Source: Lasiosphaeris hirsuta
Lineage: Eukaryota > Ascomycota > Sordariomycetes > Sordariales > Lasiosphaeriaceae
Assembly: GCA_030549175.1 (NCBI GenBank)
Contig: JAUKUA010000006.1
Location: 124,001 to 188,000, forward strand
DNA: 64,000 bases
Direction of reading: 5' to 3'
The notes beneath the pieces are model-generated. The model did no database searches, was not told the DNA's origin, and was given only the letters and a program-made list of their open reading frames with translations. Numbering within the stretch: the first letter of the stretch is position 1; each line of letters opens with the position of its first letter. Shown here in pieces: positions 1-10,048 of this stretch. The position numbers and the translations under genes were made by a program.

Positions 1-1104
1 AAAGTTAATCTCCGTAGAAATTAACTATAAGATTTATAATAAGGAACTTCTAACGATAGTTAATTACTTTTAGTATTAGAGATATTATCTTAAGGGAGCT
101 AAGTACTATATCGAAGTCTTCTTGGACTACTATAATCTAAAATACTTTTAGACTACGAAGGTCCTTAACCGCCGCTAAGCCCGTTGGGCTCAGTAGCTCG
201 TTACCTTTGATTTCGTCATTAATTTCCGTCCTAGTATATAGAATACTAAGGTAGATACTTTCTCACGATACGAAGAGTACCTTCCGAAAAGGGAGGATAA
301 AAATTAACCGATAATCTCTATTTTAAATAAGAAGCATTTCTTACATTTTAAAGTTCTTATGTTTATACTCTTGAAAGTACGTCTCTATAGTATTCTAACA
401 CTAAAATAAAACGAAGAATTCTTCGAGTAAATCAAAGCTACTATTCCTATAGACAAAGTATATTAAAAGACTCTAGTTTCTCTTAGAAAAGACGTAACTA
501 ACAAAAACGGAATCTTATTTATAAAGAATCGTATTTAAATCCCTAACAACAAGGAACTTAAGATCTAGATTATCTACTCTAAACATAATACTAAAATGAC
601 AGGTTACATAGGTATAGATAAGACCGTTAAACTTATTAGACGGTACATGTTCTAGTAAAACCTTAAGAAAGACGTCACTAACTTTGTACGCTTTTATTAT
701 AAGTATCAAAGTAATAAGCTAAGACGTTACTTTCTTTTTAAATTACTTTATCTTATTAAACTAGAATATTTTCCGTAGAAGCTTATCTTAATAGACTTTA
801 TAACGGACCTTCCTCTTTCTAATAGATATAACTCTATCTAGGTTATTATCGATACCTTTATTAAAATAATATACTTTATTCCTTTAAAGGATAACATTAA
901 GAAGACAAAAGACTTAATTTCCTTCTTTACCTATGAATGTTAGAAATATTACGGTATACCTACCGATATTATCTTTAATCGGGATTTACGATTTAACATA
1001 AGACTTTGATATAACTTTCTTAAACATATTAAAGTTAAGCTAAAGATATTAACCTCGTTCTACCTTAAAATAAATAATCAGACTAAATATCTTAATTAAC
1101 ATAT
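1..1104 (+). pseudogene. pol: Element A pol: RNase H end to integrase core (RIP-inactivated)
   Basis: This is a Ty3/gypsy Pol fragment. The first 250 bases read as the end of RNase H (the family pattern around KxLxxxExNYxIYDKELL, then the DH-NL and RQARW blocks). The integrase zinc-binding region lies around 560-720 and the integrase core follows from about 780. The alignment stops at 1104, where element G is inserted, and resumes at 27280. Many in-frame TAA/TAG codons stand at positions that are Gln or Trp in this family, as expected from RIP. The antisense open frame at 515-709 is a shadow of the integrase region and recurs in other copies. Confidence 0.85.
1100..1104. repeat. Target-site duplication of G, left copy (CATAT)
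   Basis: CATAT directly precedes TGTCAC at 1105 and directly follows TGTCACA ending at 27279 (right copy 27280-27284). Uninterrupted copies of the family read aacatatcgaggc here (for example near 12870), which confirms the insertion point. Confidence 0.95.
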
Positions 1105-2432
1105 TGTCACACTGGTGGGCTCACCTAGGTTAACAGGGTTATCGACCTTCTTGACCGAGCTATACACTAGCGGCACGAACTACACACAAGAAGTACATAC
1201 CTATTGACCTACGAATATCCATTACAGATCACGTGAATAAGGGAACTATCACAGAAGATAGCCATAACGTGGCTTAACCTCGGGATACGATCTCACGCGT
1301 GGCTCATGGCCTATTCAGCTAATACGTAGGTCAGTGGATTCTCCTAAGTACCCACGGGTCGTGACAGGATACCTAGAACCACTCACAAGCTAGAGTAGCC
1401 GTACAACGGATCTCACCTATGCTAAGTAACGTTATCAGACTTTAGATTTATCATAGACAAGCTATCTAACCTCAGTATCGTAGCTAGGGCCTGTACAGTC
1501 AGCCTAGACTCTGTAGCTAGTCTTTCGAATCATAGACCTTCCCGTTATCGTTAACATTCCTTTAGAAGACTTGGAACCTGACGTTCTCTAGAGTCTAGCT
1601 TCAATAGTAACAGGTAGCCACGATCTCCGTATGTAAGTCACGAAGGAAACCGTTACTGTAACAACTGACCGGGGGATTAACCTAATAGTACTATGGCTAA
1701 CATAAGTACTAAGGACATGAAGAAACATCTGTAACAATAGATACTATGCCACTAGAGTTATATGGATAAGTATTGATACCGGCCGTAGACTAACGTATAA
1801 TAGGCCGGCTTTACTTAGCTTATAGCCGCTGATTTATAGGGTGTGAGAGACGGACGGCTAAAAAGGAGATTCGGGACCGACGGGTAGCTAGGAGGATCCT
1901 TTAAGTATTTTAGTACTCTTATATTTTGTATATAGCCTTCCATAAGTAGAATAGGTATATTACGATAGATTCTCGAAAGGAAGAAGCTCCCTAGTTCTCT
2001 TTAGACAAACCTAGAAAGATTATCAGCTAAACTTTAGTAAAGCTAAGAGGTAATATAACTTTGTAAACTTTTCTATTTCTTCTAACTTATAACTATAAAA
2101 TATTATATCTTATTTTCTGTTAGATCATTTCATCTCTCTAAACCTCCTTCTCCCTAACTCTCTACTATTTTATATTACGATAGTTAACTCCCTTACCGTT
2201 CTATTTTAAATCTTTAAATCGGACCTTATACTTATTAGCCTTACGAAGATCAAACCCTTAAGTTCGTCGTATAAAAACTCTAAACTAGACTAATAGTAAT
2301 TATCGAGATAGTTTACTAAATGGTTAAGTCGAAAGTTAAGAAAAGGTTAAAGCTTTATAGTCTGACTCTTTATTTAATATCTTACCTTATAGTTATTATA
2401 TCTTAGATCCTTACGGACTAGCCTATATCATA
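1105..2432 (+). repeat. 5' LTR of G
   Basis: It starts TGTCACACTGGTGGGCTCAC, nearly unmutated, and ends as tatatcata, a RIP-altered TGTGTCACA. Its 1328 bp equal the 3' LTR at 25952-27279. A weak CCGGCC/GGCCGG inverted repeat lies near 1780-1810. The sequence agaaagattatc at 2013-2024 is complementary to the bases after the LTR and probably marks the RNA start, giving a U3 of about 908 bp and an R-U5 of about 420 bp. Confidence 0.93.
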
Positions 2433-2444
2433 AATAATCTTTCT
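2433..2444 (+). promoter_or_regulatory. Primer-binding site of G, self-priming type
   Basis: The first 12 bases after the 5' LTR read aataatctttct. In copies F, I, C and D the first base is g, so the site is gataatctttct, the reverse complement of the LTR segment agaaagattatc (2013-2024). No TGG start of a tRNA-type site is present. This matches the Tf1 arrangement, in which the 5' end of the RNA primes its own reverse transcription. Confidence 0.7.
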
Positions 2445-2484
2445 CTTCCTATAAACAATCCTCTTACCCGCCACTTTATTTATA

Positions 2485-4895
2485 ATAGCCGGTAATCTTA
2501 TATTATATTCGGCTATGTTCCGGGGCCGGGAAACCGAACCTAACCCCGGGACCGATCTTATAATCTAGAAACCTCTCGAAATAGAAATATAAACTATTAA
2601 AAAATTTCTTATACTTCTATTAAGCTCCGAAACCCTTACTAAACTACCTTAATAATTTATCTACTTTTATAATTAAGTCACTAAAGCCTATAAGAAACTT
2701 TACTTCTTTGTTAACAATATATATAAAGATAAGAAAAGGCTCGATTTACTTACTTTAATATTTACTACCTTAGTTACCGATTATTAATTAATAGTATAGT
2801 ATGTTAAGACAAACTAATATATCTTTAAAAGTACTCGGTAAAAATTAGAAGCTTCTTATACCACTTTCGGCATCGAGGTTAACTAGAAATTAGCCCAGTT
2901 CGTTACTTAAATAGCCTAATACGAAAAATCTCTTAATCTTATTGTTACATATACCGAGGCCCTCTATAAAGAAATCACTAAATAAAAGCTATATTAAGTA
3001 TGACAGACCTAAGAATAGAAAACGTAGGCCCGAGAATAAAACGCCGAGCTTATTAAAGTCAAGGAACTTCTCTGTATCTAAGAGGAGAAATAAGCTCGAT
3101 AAGATTACTATAATATGAAATTTGGCCATTAGTTTATTACGGCCTAAAGCCAGCTTAATTCCCTTATAATACTTTAATAACCGGAAGTATTATAGACTCT
3201 AAAAGACTAAGAATTGTTCGATTAGCTTAAGGCCTACTTTAACAACCTTGTCAAAAAAGCCCTCGTATCAAGGTTAATATAGATAGGCCCTCATAATAAG
3301 AAACAAATTATCTAAAGGGCTATGACACGTTTACAAAAAACCCTATCTATTAAACCCTCACGATAGCTATCATAACCGTCTAAAAAATCAACCTCTACAC
3401 GGTACTTCGACCAAGACGAAGACCTCCTCTTAGACCGTAACCTCTAAAGAAGGGCTATCTAGGAAATCTTAGCACGAGCCTAGAGATAGGTAGATAACAT
3501 ATAAAATTCTAATACTAAAATAAGAAGCGGAAACATAGGAGGAAACTTACCTCTCCGTTATACCAAGACAGAAATGTTACCTCCTTTAGATAACGGTAAT
3601 AACAATAACGACTCCGATAACGATTTTTATCGTATGAGTCTATCTCCCGGCCCTCCTAGACTACTAAGAGGCCTACTGGGACCCCCGGAACCCCTAAGAC
3701 CTCCGGATCTAAGTTTCTAAAACCTTTCATCCCTACGTAACCTTATAACAATCCTTCTCGACCTTATCCGTACTAACTAAGACCTAATTCATAACAATAT
3801 TAATACGATTCGGGAATCTCGTAGTCAAGGTACTACCGTAACCATAGTAAAACCCGAAAAATACAATAGAAAAGATAAAAGTAAGTTTAAGACGTGGTAA
3901 CGTTTTGTTAAGAAATATTTCAATGTCTATAAACGAAGTTTCCTCGACGATAAGGTTAAAATTAAGTTTGTTAGTACTTTTACTAAAGGTACTATCCTCG
4001 AATGGTATTAGAAAAGAGAGACTTAAATCGAAAAGCTTAGCTTAGTAAATTAATAGAACAACTATGTTACTACTATAGTCAAACGTTTCCGTGACCTAGT
4101 ATAAAGAGCCAAAGACTATAAGGCTATAAAGGTTCTAACTTATAATAGAGATATAAATAATACATAACTAAGTTTTAAGAGCTTAATTATACCGTCGATC
4201 TTAGTAAGTAGGCCTTACAATCATTAGTTACTAATACTATCTCTAACGCTATAATAAATTTAATCTATTTATACATAGGACATCTCCTTACCGACGATAC
4301 GAACTTTCTTAAAGCCGTCGTTACTACTAGCTTAATCTATAAAGATAAAATGAAAAACCACAAAATTAATCATAAGGCTAAGTAAGGAAAAGGAAAGTCT
4401 ACTTCAAATAATAAGAAGTATTCGAAGAAGGATAGTCACTAAGAGGAAACTAATATCTCTAGCTCCTATCCCGGTCCAATATCTACTAAAGGAAAACTTA
4501 AGAAAAATCTAAAATAGAAATAATAAGATAAGGAGGACAACCTCCCGGCGTTTACCCAAATAAAGTACTGGCGAAACTACAATGAAGCTATCACTAAGAT
4601 AGAACAAGTTAAAATTAATAAACATAAGGTAAGTAAGAGATGTTACCGTTATAAATACTAAGGCTATAATACTTTTAAATGTTATAGTAAGAAAACCGAG
4701 GATAGTAAAGATATCTCTAAGTTACCTAGTAAAATCTCTAGAGTTAAGACTAAATATAAAAGAGATAAGAATAAAGATACTTCTTTCTAACTATCGAAAA
4801 AGACTAAAGTCTTTATAATAATAAAGAAAGACTATCTTAAACTCTTCTCTCGTATTATTAAACTATCTAACAATAAGAATATATTAGATTTTTAA
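2485..4895 (+). pseudogene. gag: Element G gag (RIP-inactivated)
   Basis: This is the structural capsid/nucleocapsid gene of the chromovirus. The start is the ATA at 2485, which aligns with the position where all copies have ATA-GC(C/T)-(A/G)GT-AAT and which I take to be a RIP-mutated ATG. The N-terminal third is Gln-rich once TAA/TAG are read as former CAA/CAG. A Ser/Asn/Asp-rich linker lies near 3590-3640, the retrotransposon gag domain around 3880-4150 and the CCHC knuckle near 4640-4690. The frame ends in TTT-TAA at 4893-4895. Length is 2411 nt against 2412 in copy C, so there is a net one-base deletion as well as the RIP stops. Confidence 0.85.
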
Positions 4896-6274
4896 TAGGT
4901 ATCCCGAAACTCACGGTATCAGAAACTATACCTCGACCTGCCATAACCTCTACTAAAAAACGTACTAACTATAACATAGAGAAACTTTCTTATAAAAAGA
5001 TTAAGCGAAGTTACGAGTTATATTATAATACTCGTAAGATCATTTCTATAACTATCGTCTGTTATAGAGCTAAGGAAATCTCTATTCGAACACTCTTAGA
5101 TCTTAGTACCTCTAGCCCGGTTATAAGTAAAGACCTTGTTAAAAGATAGAACATCTCTTATATATATAGAACGATCCTAAAACCCTTAGAAGCCTTTAAT
5201 AGAACCATTAACCTTAAATTAAGTAAGGAGTATATTAAAGAAATCGTTCTACGGTACCAAGTAAAACATTTCTTTCGTATCGCGTTAAAAATCTCTCTCC
5301 TCGATATAAAATATGACATCCTTCTTCTATACTAGTAGCTACAATAATATTAGCTGGACTACCTATAGGACTTTAACATATCGAAAGTAACTTTTAGTTC
5401 CGACTACTGTCGTCAAAACTATACTTCCTTTATAATCTTAGGAAGTAAAAGCTCTATCGCGAATATCATAACGTCCTATATTTAAAATATCTCCGAAAGG
5501 TTTAGGACTTTTATCTTTTTAGTATCTTCTAAAGTGGCTTAACGACTATTAGATTACCAGCCTTAGGACTATGTAATTAATATCATTAGAGATAAGAAGC
5601 TTCTATAGAAACCTCTCTATCCTATGTTACCTTTAGAAAAGAAAATCTTTTGTAAATAGCTAAACTAAATACTTAGAGAGGGTAAAATACGGGAATTAAA
5701 ATCACCATGTTCTTTACTTATTTTCTTCATAGATAAGGAAGTATTATTAAAAAAAGTAACTATAAGAGACCTAGAAAATCTCTATCTTATAGTCGACTAC
5801 CGAAAGATTAATAAACGAACTATTAAGAACTACTACTTACTATCTCTAATCACTAAACTTTAAGACGCCCTCGTTAAATCTATCATCTTTATAAAGATAG
5901 ATCTGAAATCGGGCTTTAATTTAATTCGGATAAAGGAAGATCATAAGTAAAAAATAACATTTCGAACCTATTACGGTCTTTTTAAGTTTAATATAATATC
6001 TTTTAACCTTACTAATACTCCTATGGCCTTCTAAGGTATAATAAATCATATCTTTCGAGACTTTATTAATCAAGGCCTCCTATCCTACATTAACGACCTC
6101 TTCATTTATGTAAGTTTTAAAAAGGAACATAACAAAATTGTCGTTGAAGTCCTTAAACGACTTCAAAAGCATAACCTAACTATTAACCCCTCTAAATGTA
6201 TATAGGATACTGAGAAATTAGAATACCTAGGCTATATTATTAGTACTAAAGATATCGTAATGTTAAGGAATAAG
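4886..6274 (+). pseudogene. pol: Element G pol, part 1: protease and most of RT
   Basis: Pol begins in the -1 frame at AGATTTT (4886-4892), a RIP-altered GGATTTT. Protease follows, with the catalytic segment reading L-D-L-S-T near 5100. RT runs from about 5630, and its active-site motif reads Y-I-N-D at 6086-6097, Asp having become Asn through a G-to-A change. The sequence is cut at 6274 by element H and resumes at 15001. In-frame TAG/TAA codons are scattered throughout. Confidence 0.85.
6270..6274. repeat. Target-site duplication of H, left copy (ATAAG)
   Basis: ATAAG precedes TGTCAC at 6275 and follows TGTGTCACA at 14996-15000. Joining the flanks restores G's pol, with ggaataaggtagaatgta matching the same region in H at about 11420. 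Confidence 0.96.
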
Positions 6275-7601
6275 TGTCACACTGGTAGGCTCACCTAGGT
6301 CAACAGGGTTACTGACCTCCTTGACCGAGCCTTGTACCAGCGGCACGAACTACACATAAGAAGTACATACCCATTGACCTACGTATATCTATCATGGATT
6401 ACGTGGATAAGGGAACTATCACAGAGGATGGCTATAACGTGGCTTAACCTCGGGACATGATCCCACGCGTGGCTTGTGGCCTACTCAGCCGGCACGTAGG
6501 TCAGCGGATTCTCATGAGTACCCACGGGTCGTGATGGAATGCCCAGAACCACTTATAAGCCAGAGCAGCCGTATAACGGACCCCGCCCGCGCTAGGTAAC
6601 GTTATTAGACTTTAGATTTGTCATGGATAAGCCATTTAACCTTAGTATTGTGGTCAGGGCCTATATAGTCAGCCTAGACCTTACAGCTGGTCTTTCGAAT
6701 CATGGACCTTCCCGTTATCGTTAGCATTCCTTTGGAAGACTTGGAACCCGACGTTCTTTAGAGTCTAGCTTCAGTAGTGATAGGTAGCCGCGACCCCTGT
6801 GTGTGAGTCACGAAGGGAACCGTTGTTGTGACAGCCGACTAGGGGATTAACCTAATAGTGTTGTGGCTAACGTAAGTACCAAGGACGTGAAGGAATACCT
6901 ATAGTAATAGATACCATGCCGCTAGAGCTGTATAGATAAGTACTGATACCGGCCGTAGACTAACGTGTGATGGGCCGGCTTTACTTAGCTTGTAGTTACG
7001 GATTTGTAGGGCGTGAGAGACGGGCGGCTAAAAAGGAGATTTGGGACCGACGGGAGGTTAGGAAGATCCTCTAGGTATTTTAGTATCCTTGTATCTTGTA
7101 TATAGCCTTCTATAAGTAAGACAGGTATGTTGTAATAGATCCTCGAGAGAAAGAAGCTCCCTAGTTCTCTTTGGACAAACTTAGAAAGATTATCAGCTGA
7201 ACTTTAGTGAAGCTGAGGGGTAATATAACCTTATGAACCTTTTTATTTCTCCTAACTTATAACTACGAAGTATTATGTCTTATCTTCTATTAGATCATTT
7301 TATCTCTTTGAACCTTCTTCTTCCTAGCTCTCTACCACTTTATATTATGACAATTAACTCCCTTACCGTTCTGTTCTAAACCTTTGAATCGGACCTTGTA
7401 CTTATTAACCTTACGAAGATTAAGTCCCTAAGTCTATCGTGTAAAAGCTTTAAACTAGACTAATAGTAATTGTCGAGGTAGTTCGTTAAACAGTTAAGTT
7501 AAGAGTTAGGAAAGGTTAAAGCTTTATAGTCTGACTCTTCATTTAATATCTTACCTTGTAGTTATTATATCTTAGACTTTCGGTAGCTAGCCTATGTCAT
7601 A
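6275..7601 (+). repeat. 5' LTR of H
   Basis: It is 1327 bp. The outer start TGTCACACTGGTAGGCTCAC is unmutated and the inner end reads tatgtcata. The predicted RNA start and self-primer agaaagattatc lies at 7183-7194, 908 bp into the LTR. An inverted repeat of CCGGCC and GGCCGG around 6940-6980 could form a hairpin in U3. The 3' partner is at 13669-14995. Confidence 0.95.
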
Positions 7602-7613
7602 AATAATCTTTCT
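7602..7613 (+). promoter_or_regulatory. Primer-binding site of H, self-priming type
   Basis: aataatctttct abuts the LTR end. It pairs with agaaagattatc at 7183-7194 over 11 of 12 bases, the twelfth being a G-to-A change. About 32 bases separate it from the gag start. Confidence 0.7.
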
Positions 7614-7645
7614 TTATTTATAAACAATCCTTTCGTCTATTTACA

Positions 7646-10048
7646 ATAGCTAGCAATCTTATATTATACTTAGCGGTACTTCGGGGCTAAGAAACCGAAT
7701 CTAACCTTAAAACTGACCTTATAATCTAAGAACCTTCCGAAATAGAAATATAAACTATTAAGAAGTTTCTTATATTCCTATCAAGCTCCGAAACCCTTAC
7801 TAAACTACTTTAATAGTTTATTTATTTTTATAATTAGGTTATTAAAGCCTACAAAGAACTTTACTTCTTTGTTAATAATATACACGAAGATAAGAAAAGA
7901 CTTAACTTGCTCATTTTAACATTTATTACTTTGGTTACCGACTACCAGTTAATGATACAGTATGTTAAGACAAATTAATACGTCTTTAAAAGTACTAGGT
8001 AAGAATTAAAAGCTTCTTATACCACTTTCGGCATTGAGGTCAACTAGAAATTAGCCTAGTTCGTTACCTAAACGGCCTAACGTAAAAAATCCCTTAATCT
8101 TATTATCATATATACCGAGGCTCTCCGAAAGGAGATTACTAAGTAAAAGCTATGCCAAGTACGACAAACCTAAGAATAAGAAATACGGGCTTAAGAATAA
8201 AACGTTGAGCTTGTCAAAGTCAAGGAACTTTTCCGTATCTAAAAGAAAAAATAAGCTTGATAAGATTACTATAACGTGGAATTTAGCTACTAGTCTATTA
8301 TGGCTTAGAGCTAGCTTAATTTCCTTATGACACTTTAGTAACCTAGAGTATTACGAATCCCGAAGGACTAAGAATTGTTCGATTAGCTTAAGGCCTACTT
8401 TAACAACTTCGTCAAAGAAGCCCTCGTATTAAGATTAACATAGGTAAAGCCTTATAATAAAAAATAAATTATCTAAAGGGCTATGATACATTTATAGAAA
8501 ACCTTATCTGTTAAATCCTTACGATAGCTGTCATAACCGTCTAAAAAGTCAACCTCTATACGGTACTTCGATTAAGACGAAGACTCTCTCTCAGACTATA
8601 ACCTCTAAAGAAGGGCTACCTAGGAAATCTCGGTACGAACCCGGAGATAAGTAGATAGTATATAAAATTCTGATACTAAAATGAGAAGTAGAAACATAGG
8701 AGAAAACTTACCTTCTTGTTATATTAAGATAGAAACATCTCCTCCTTTAGATAATAGTAATAATAATAACAACTCCGATGACGATTTCTACCGTACGAGT
8801 CTACCTCCCGGATCACTAAGAGGCCTACTAGGACCTTTGGAACCTTTAAGACCTTAGGGTCCGGGTTCCCAAAGCTCTTTACCTTTACATAACCCTATGG
8901 TAATTCTTCTCGACCTTATCCGTACTAACTAAGACCTAATTCATAATAATACTAACGTGATTTGGGAATCCCGTGGTTAGAGTGTTATCGTAACTATGGC
9001 AAAATCCGAAAAATATAATAGAAGAGATAAGGGTAAGTTTAAAACATAGTAACATTTTGTCAAGGAATACTTTAATATTTATGAACGAAGTTTCCTTGAC
9101 GACAAAGCTAAAATTAGTTTTGTTAGTACTTTTACCAAAGGTACTACCCTTGAATGGTATTAGAAAAAAGGGACTTAGATCGAAAAGCTTAGCCTAGTAG
9201 ATTAGTAGAATAACTATGTTACTACCATAGTCGAACGTTTTCATAACCTAGTACGAAGAGCTAAGGATTACGAGGTTATGAAAGCCCTGACCTACGATAG
9301 AGATATGAACAAGTATGTAATAAAGTTTTAGGAACTTAATTATATTATCGATCTTAGTAGCTAGGCCTTATAATCACTAGTTACTAATACCATCTCCGAC
9401 GCCATAATAAACTTGATTTATTCGTATACGGGATATCTCCCTACCGACGACGCCGACTTTCTCGAAGTTGTCGTTATTACTAGCTTAATTTATAAAGATA
9501 AAATAAAGAACTATGAAATTAATCGTAAAGCTAAGTAGGGAAAAGAAGAGTCTACTTTAAATAATAAAGAACGCTTAAAGAAGGATAGTTATTAAGAGGA
9601 AACTAATACCTCTAGCTTCCGTCTATATCTAATACCTATGAAAGGAAAACTTAAGAAAGGTCTAAAACGGGAGTAATAAGATAAAAAGAACAACCCCTCG
9701 GTATCTACCTAAACAAAGTACTAGTAAACTTATAAGAAAGCTATTACCGAGATAGAACAAGCCGAAATTAACAAGTATAAGGTAAGTAAGAGATATTACC
9801 GTTATAGACGTCAAGGCTATAATACTCTTAAATGTTATAGTGGGAAAACTAAGGATAGTAAGGATATTTCTAAGTTACTTAGTAAGATCTCCGAAGCTAA
9901 GATTAAACATAGAAGAGATAAGGATAAAGATACTTTTTCTTAACCATCGAAAAAGGCTAAGGTCTCTATAGTAACAGAAAAAGACTCTCTCGAACTTTTC
10001 TCTCATATTATTAAACTATCTGATAGTAAAGATATATCGGATTTTTAA
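7646..10048 (+). pseudogene. gag: Element H gag (RIP-inactivated, about 800 codons)
   Basis: Gag would form the virus-like particle and package RNA. The start ATA at 7646 is a conserved former ATG, 44 bp after the LTR. An in-frame ATG at 8681 is internal (codon about 346). Codons 1-345 form a Gln-rich, probably helical region unusual for Ty3/gypsy Gag. An Asn/Asp run lies near codons 370-385, the retrotransposon gag domain around codons 465-560, and a lysine-rich stretch precedes the knuckle. The CCHC knuckle, spaced C-x2-C-x4-H-x4-C, spans 9794-9835; three of its four ligands are now Tyr (at 9794, 9803 and 9818) and only the last Cys (9833) survives. The frame ends TCG-GAT-TTT-TAA. It is 9 nt shorter than gag of copy C, near 8810. 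Confidence 0.9.
10039..10048 (+). other. Predicted -1 frameshift site at the gag/pol junction (H)
   Basis: The heptamer G-GAT-TTT (10039-10045) is followed directly by the gag stop TAA (10046-10048). Pol is open in the -1 frame from this point. The same heptamer plus stop occurs in I (19275), B (29628) and D (45950-45956, minus strand), and as AGATTTT in G and C. GGAUUUU followed by a stop is the known frameshift heptamer of dianthoviruses; its use here is inferred from the frame relation. Confidence 0.6.

Noticed and set aside
515..709. Minus-strand open frame of 64 codons, with similar frames at 12244-12429, 24569-24754 and 31924-32109 and a plus-strand counterpart at 43515-43709 in the minus-strand element D.
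   Set aside because: It recurs because it is the antisense of the integrase HHCC region in each copy. RIP makes stops in the sense frame and leaves this frame open; no start signal or independent conservation is seen.
8681..8683. ATG overlapping an apparent upstream stop (ATGA), considered as the true gag start with a separate upstream ORF.
   Set aside because: Careful reading shows that the upstream region is in the same frame as the ATG and continuous from 7646. The apparent overlapping stop belongs to another frame.
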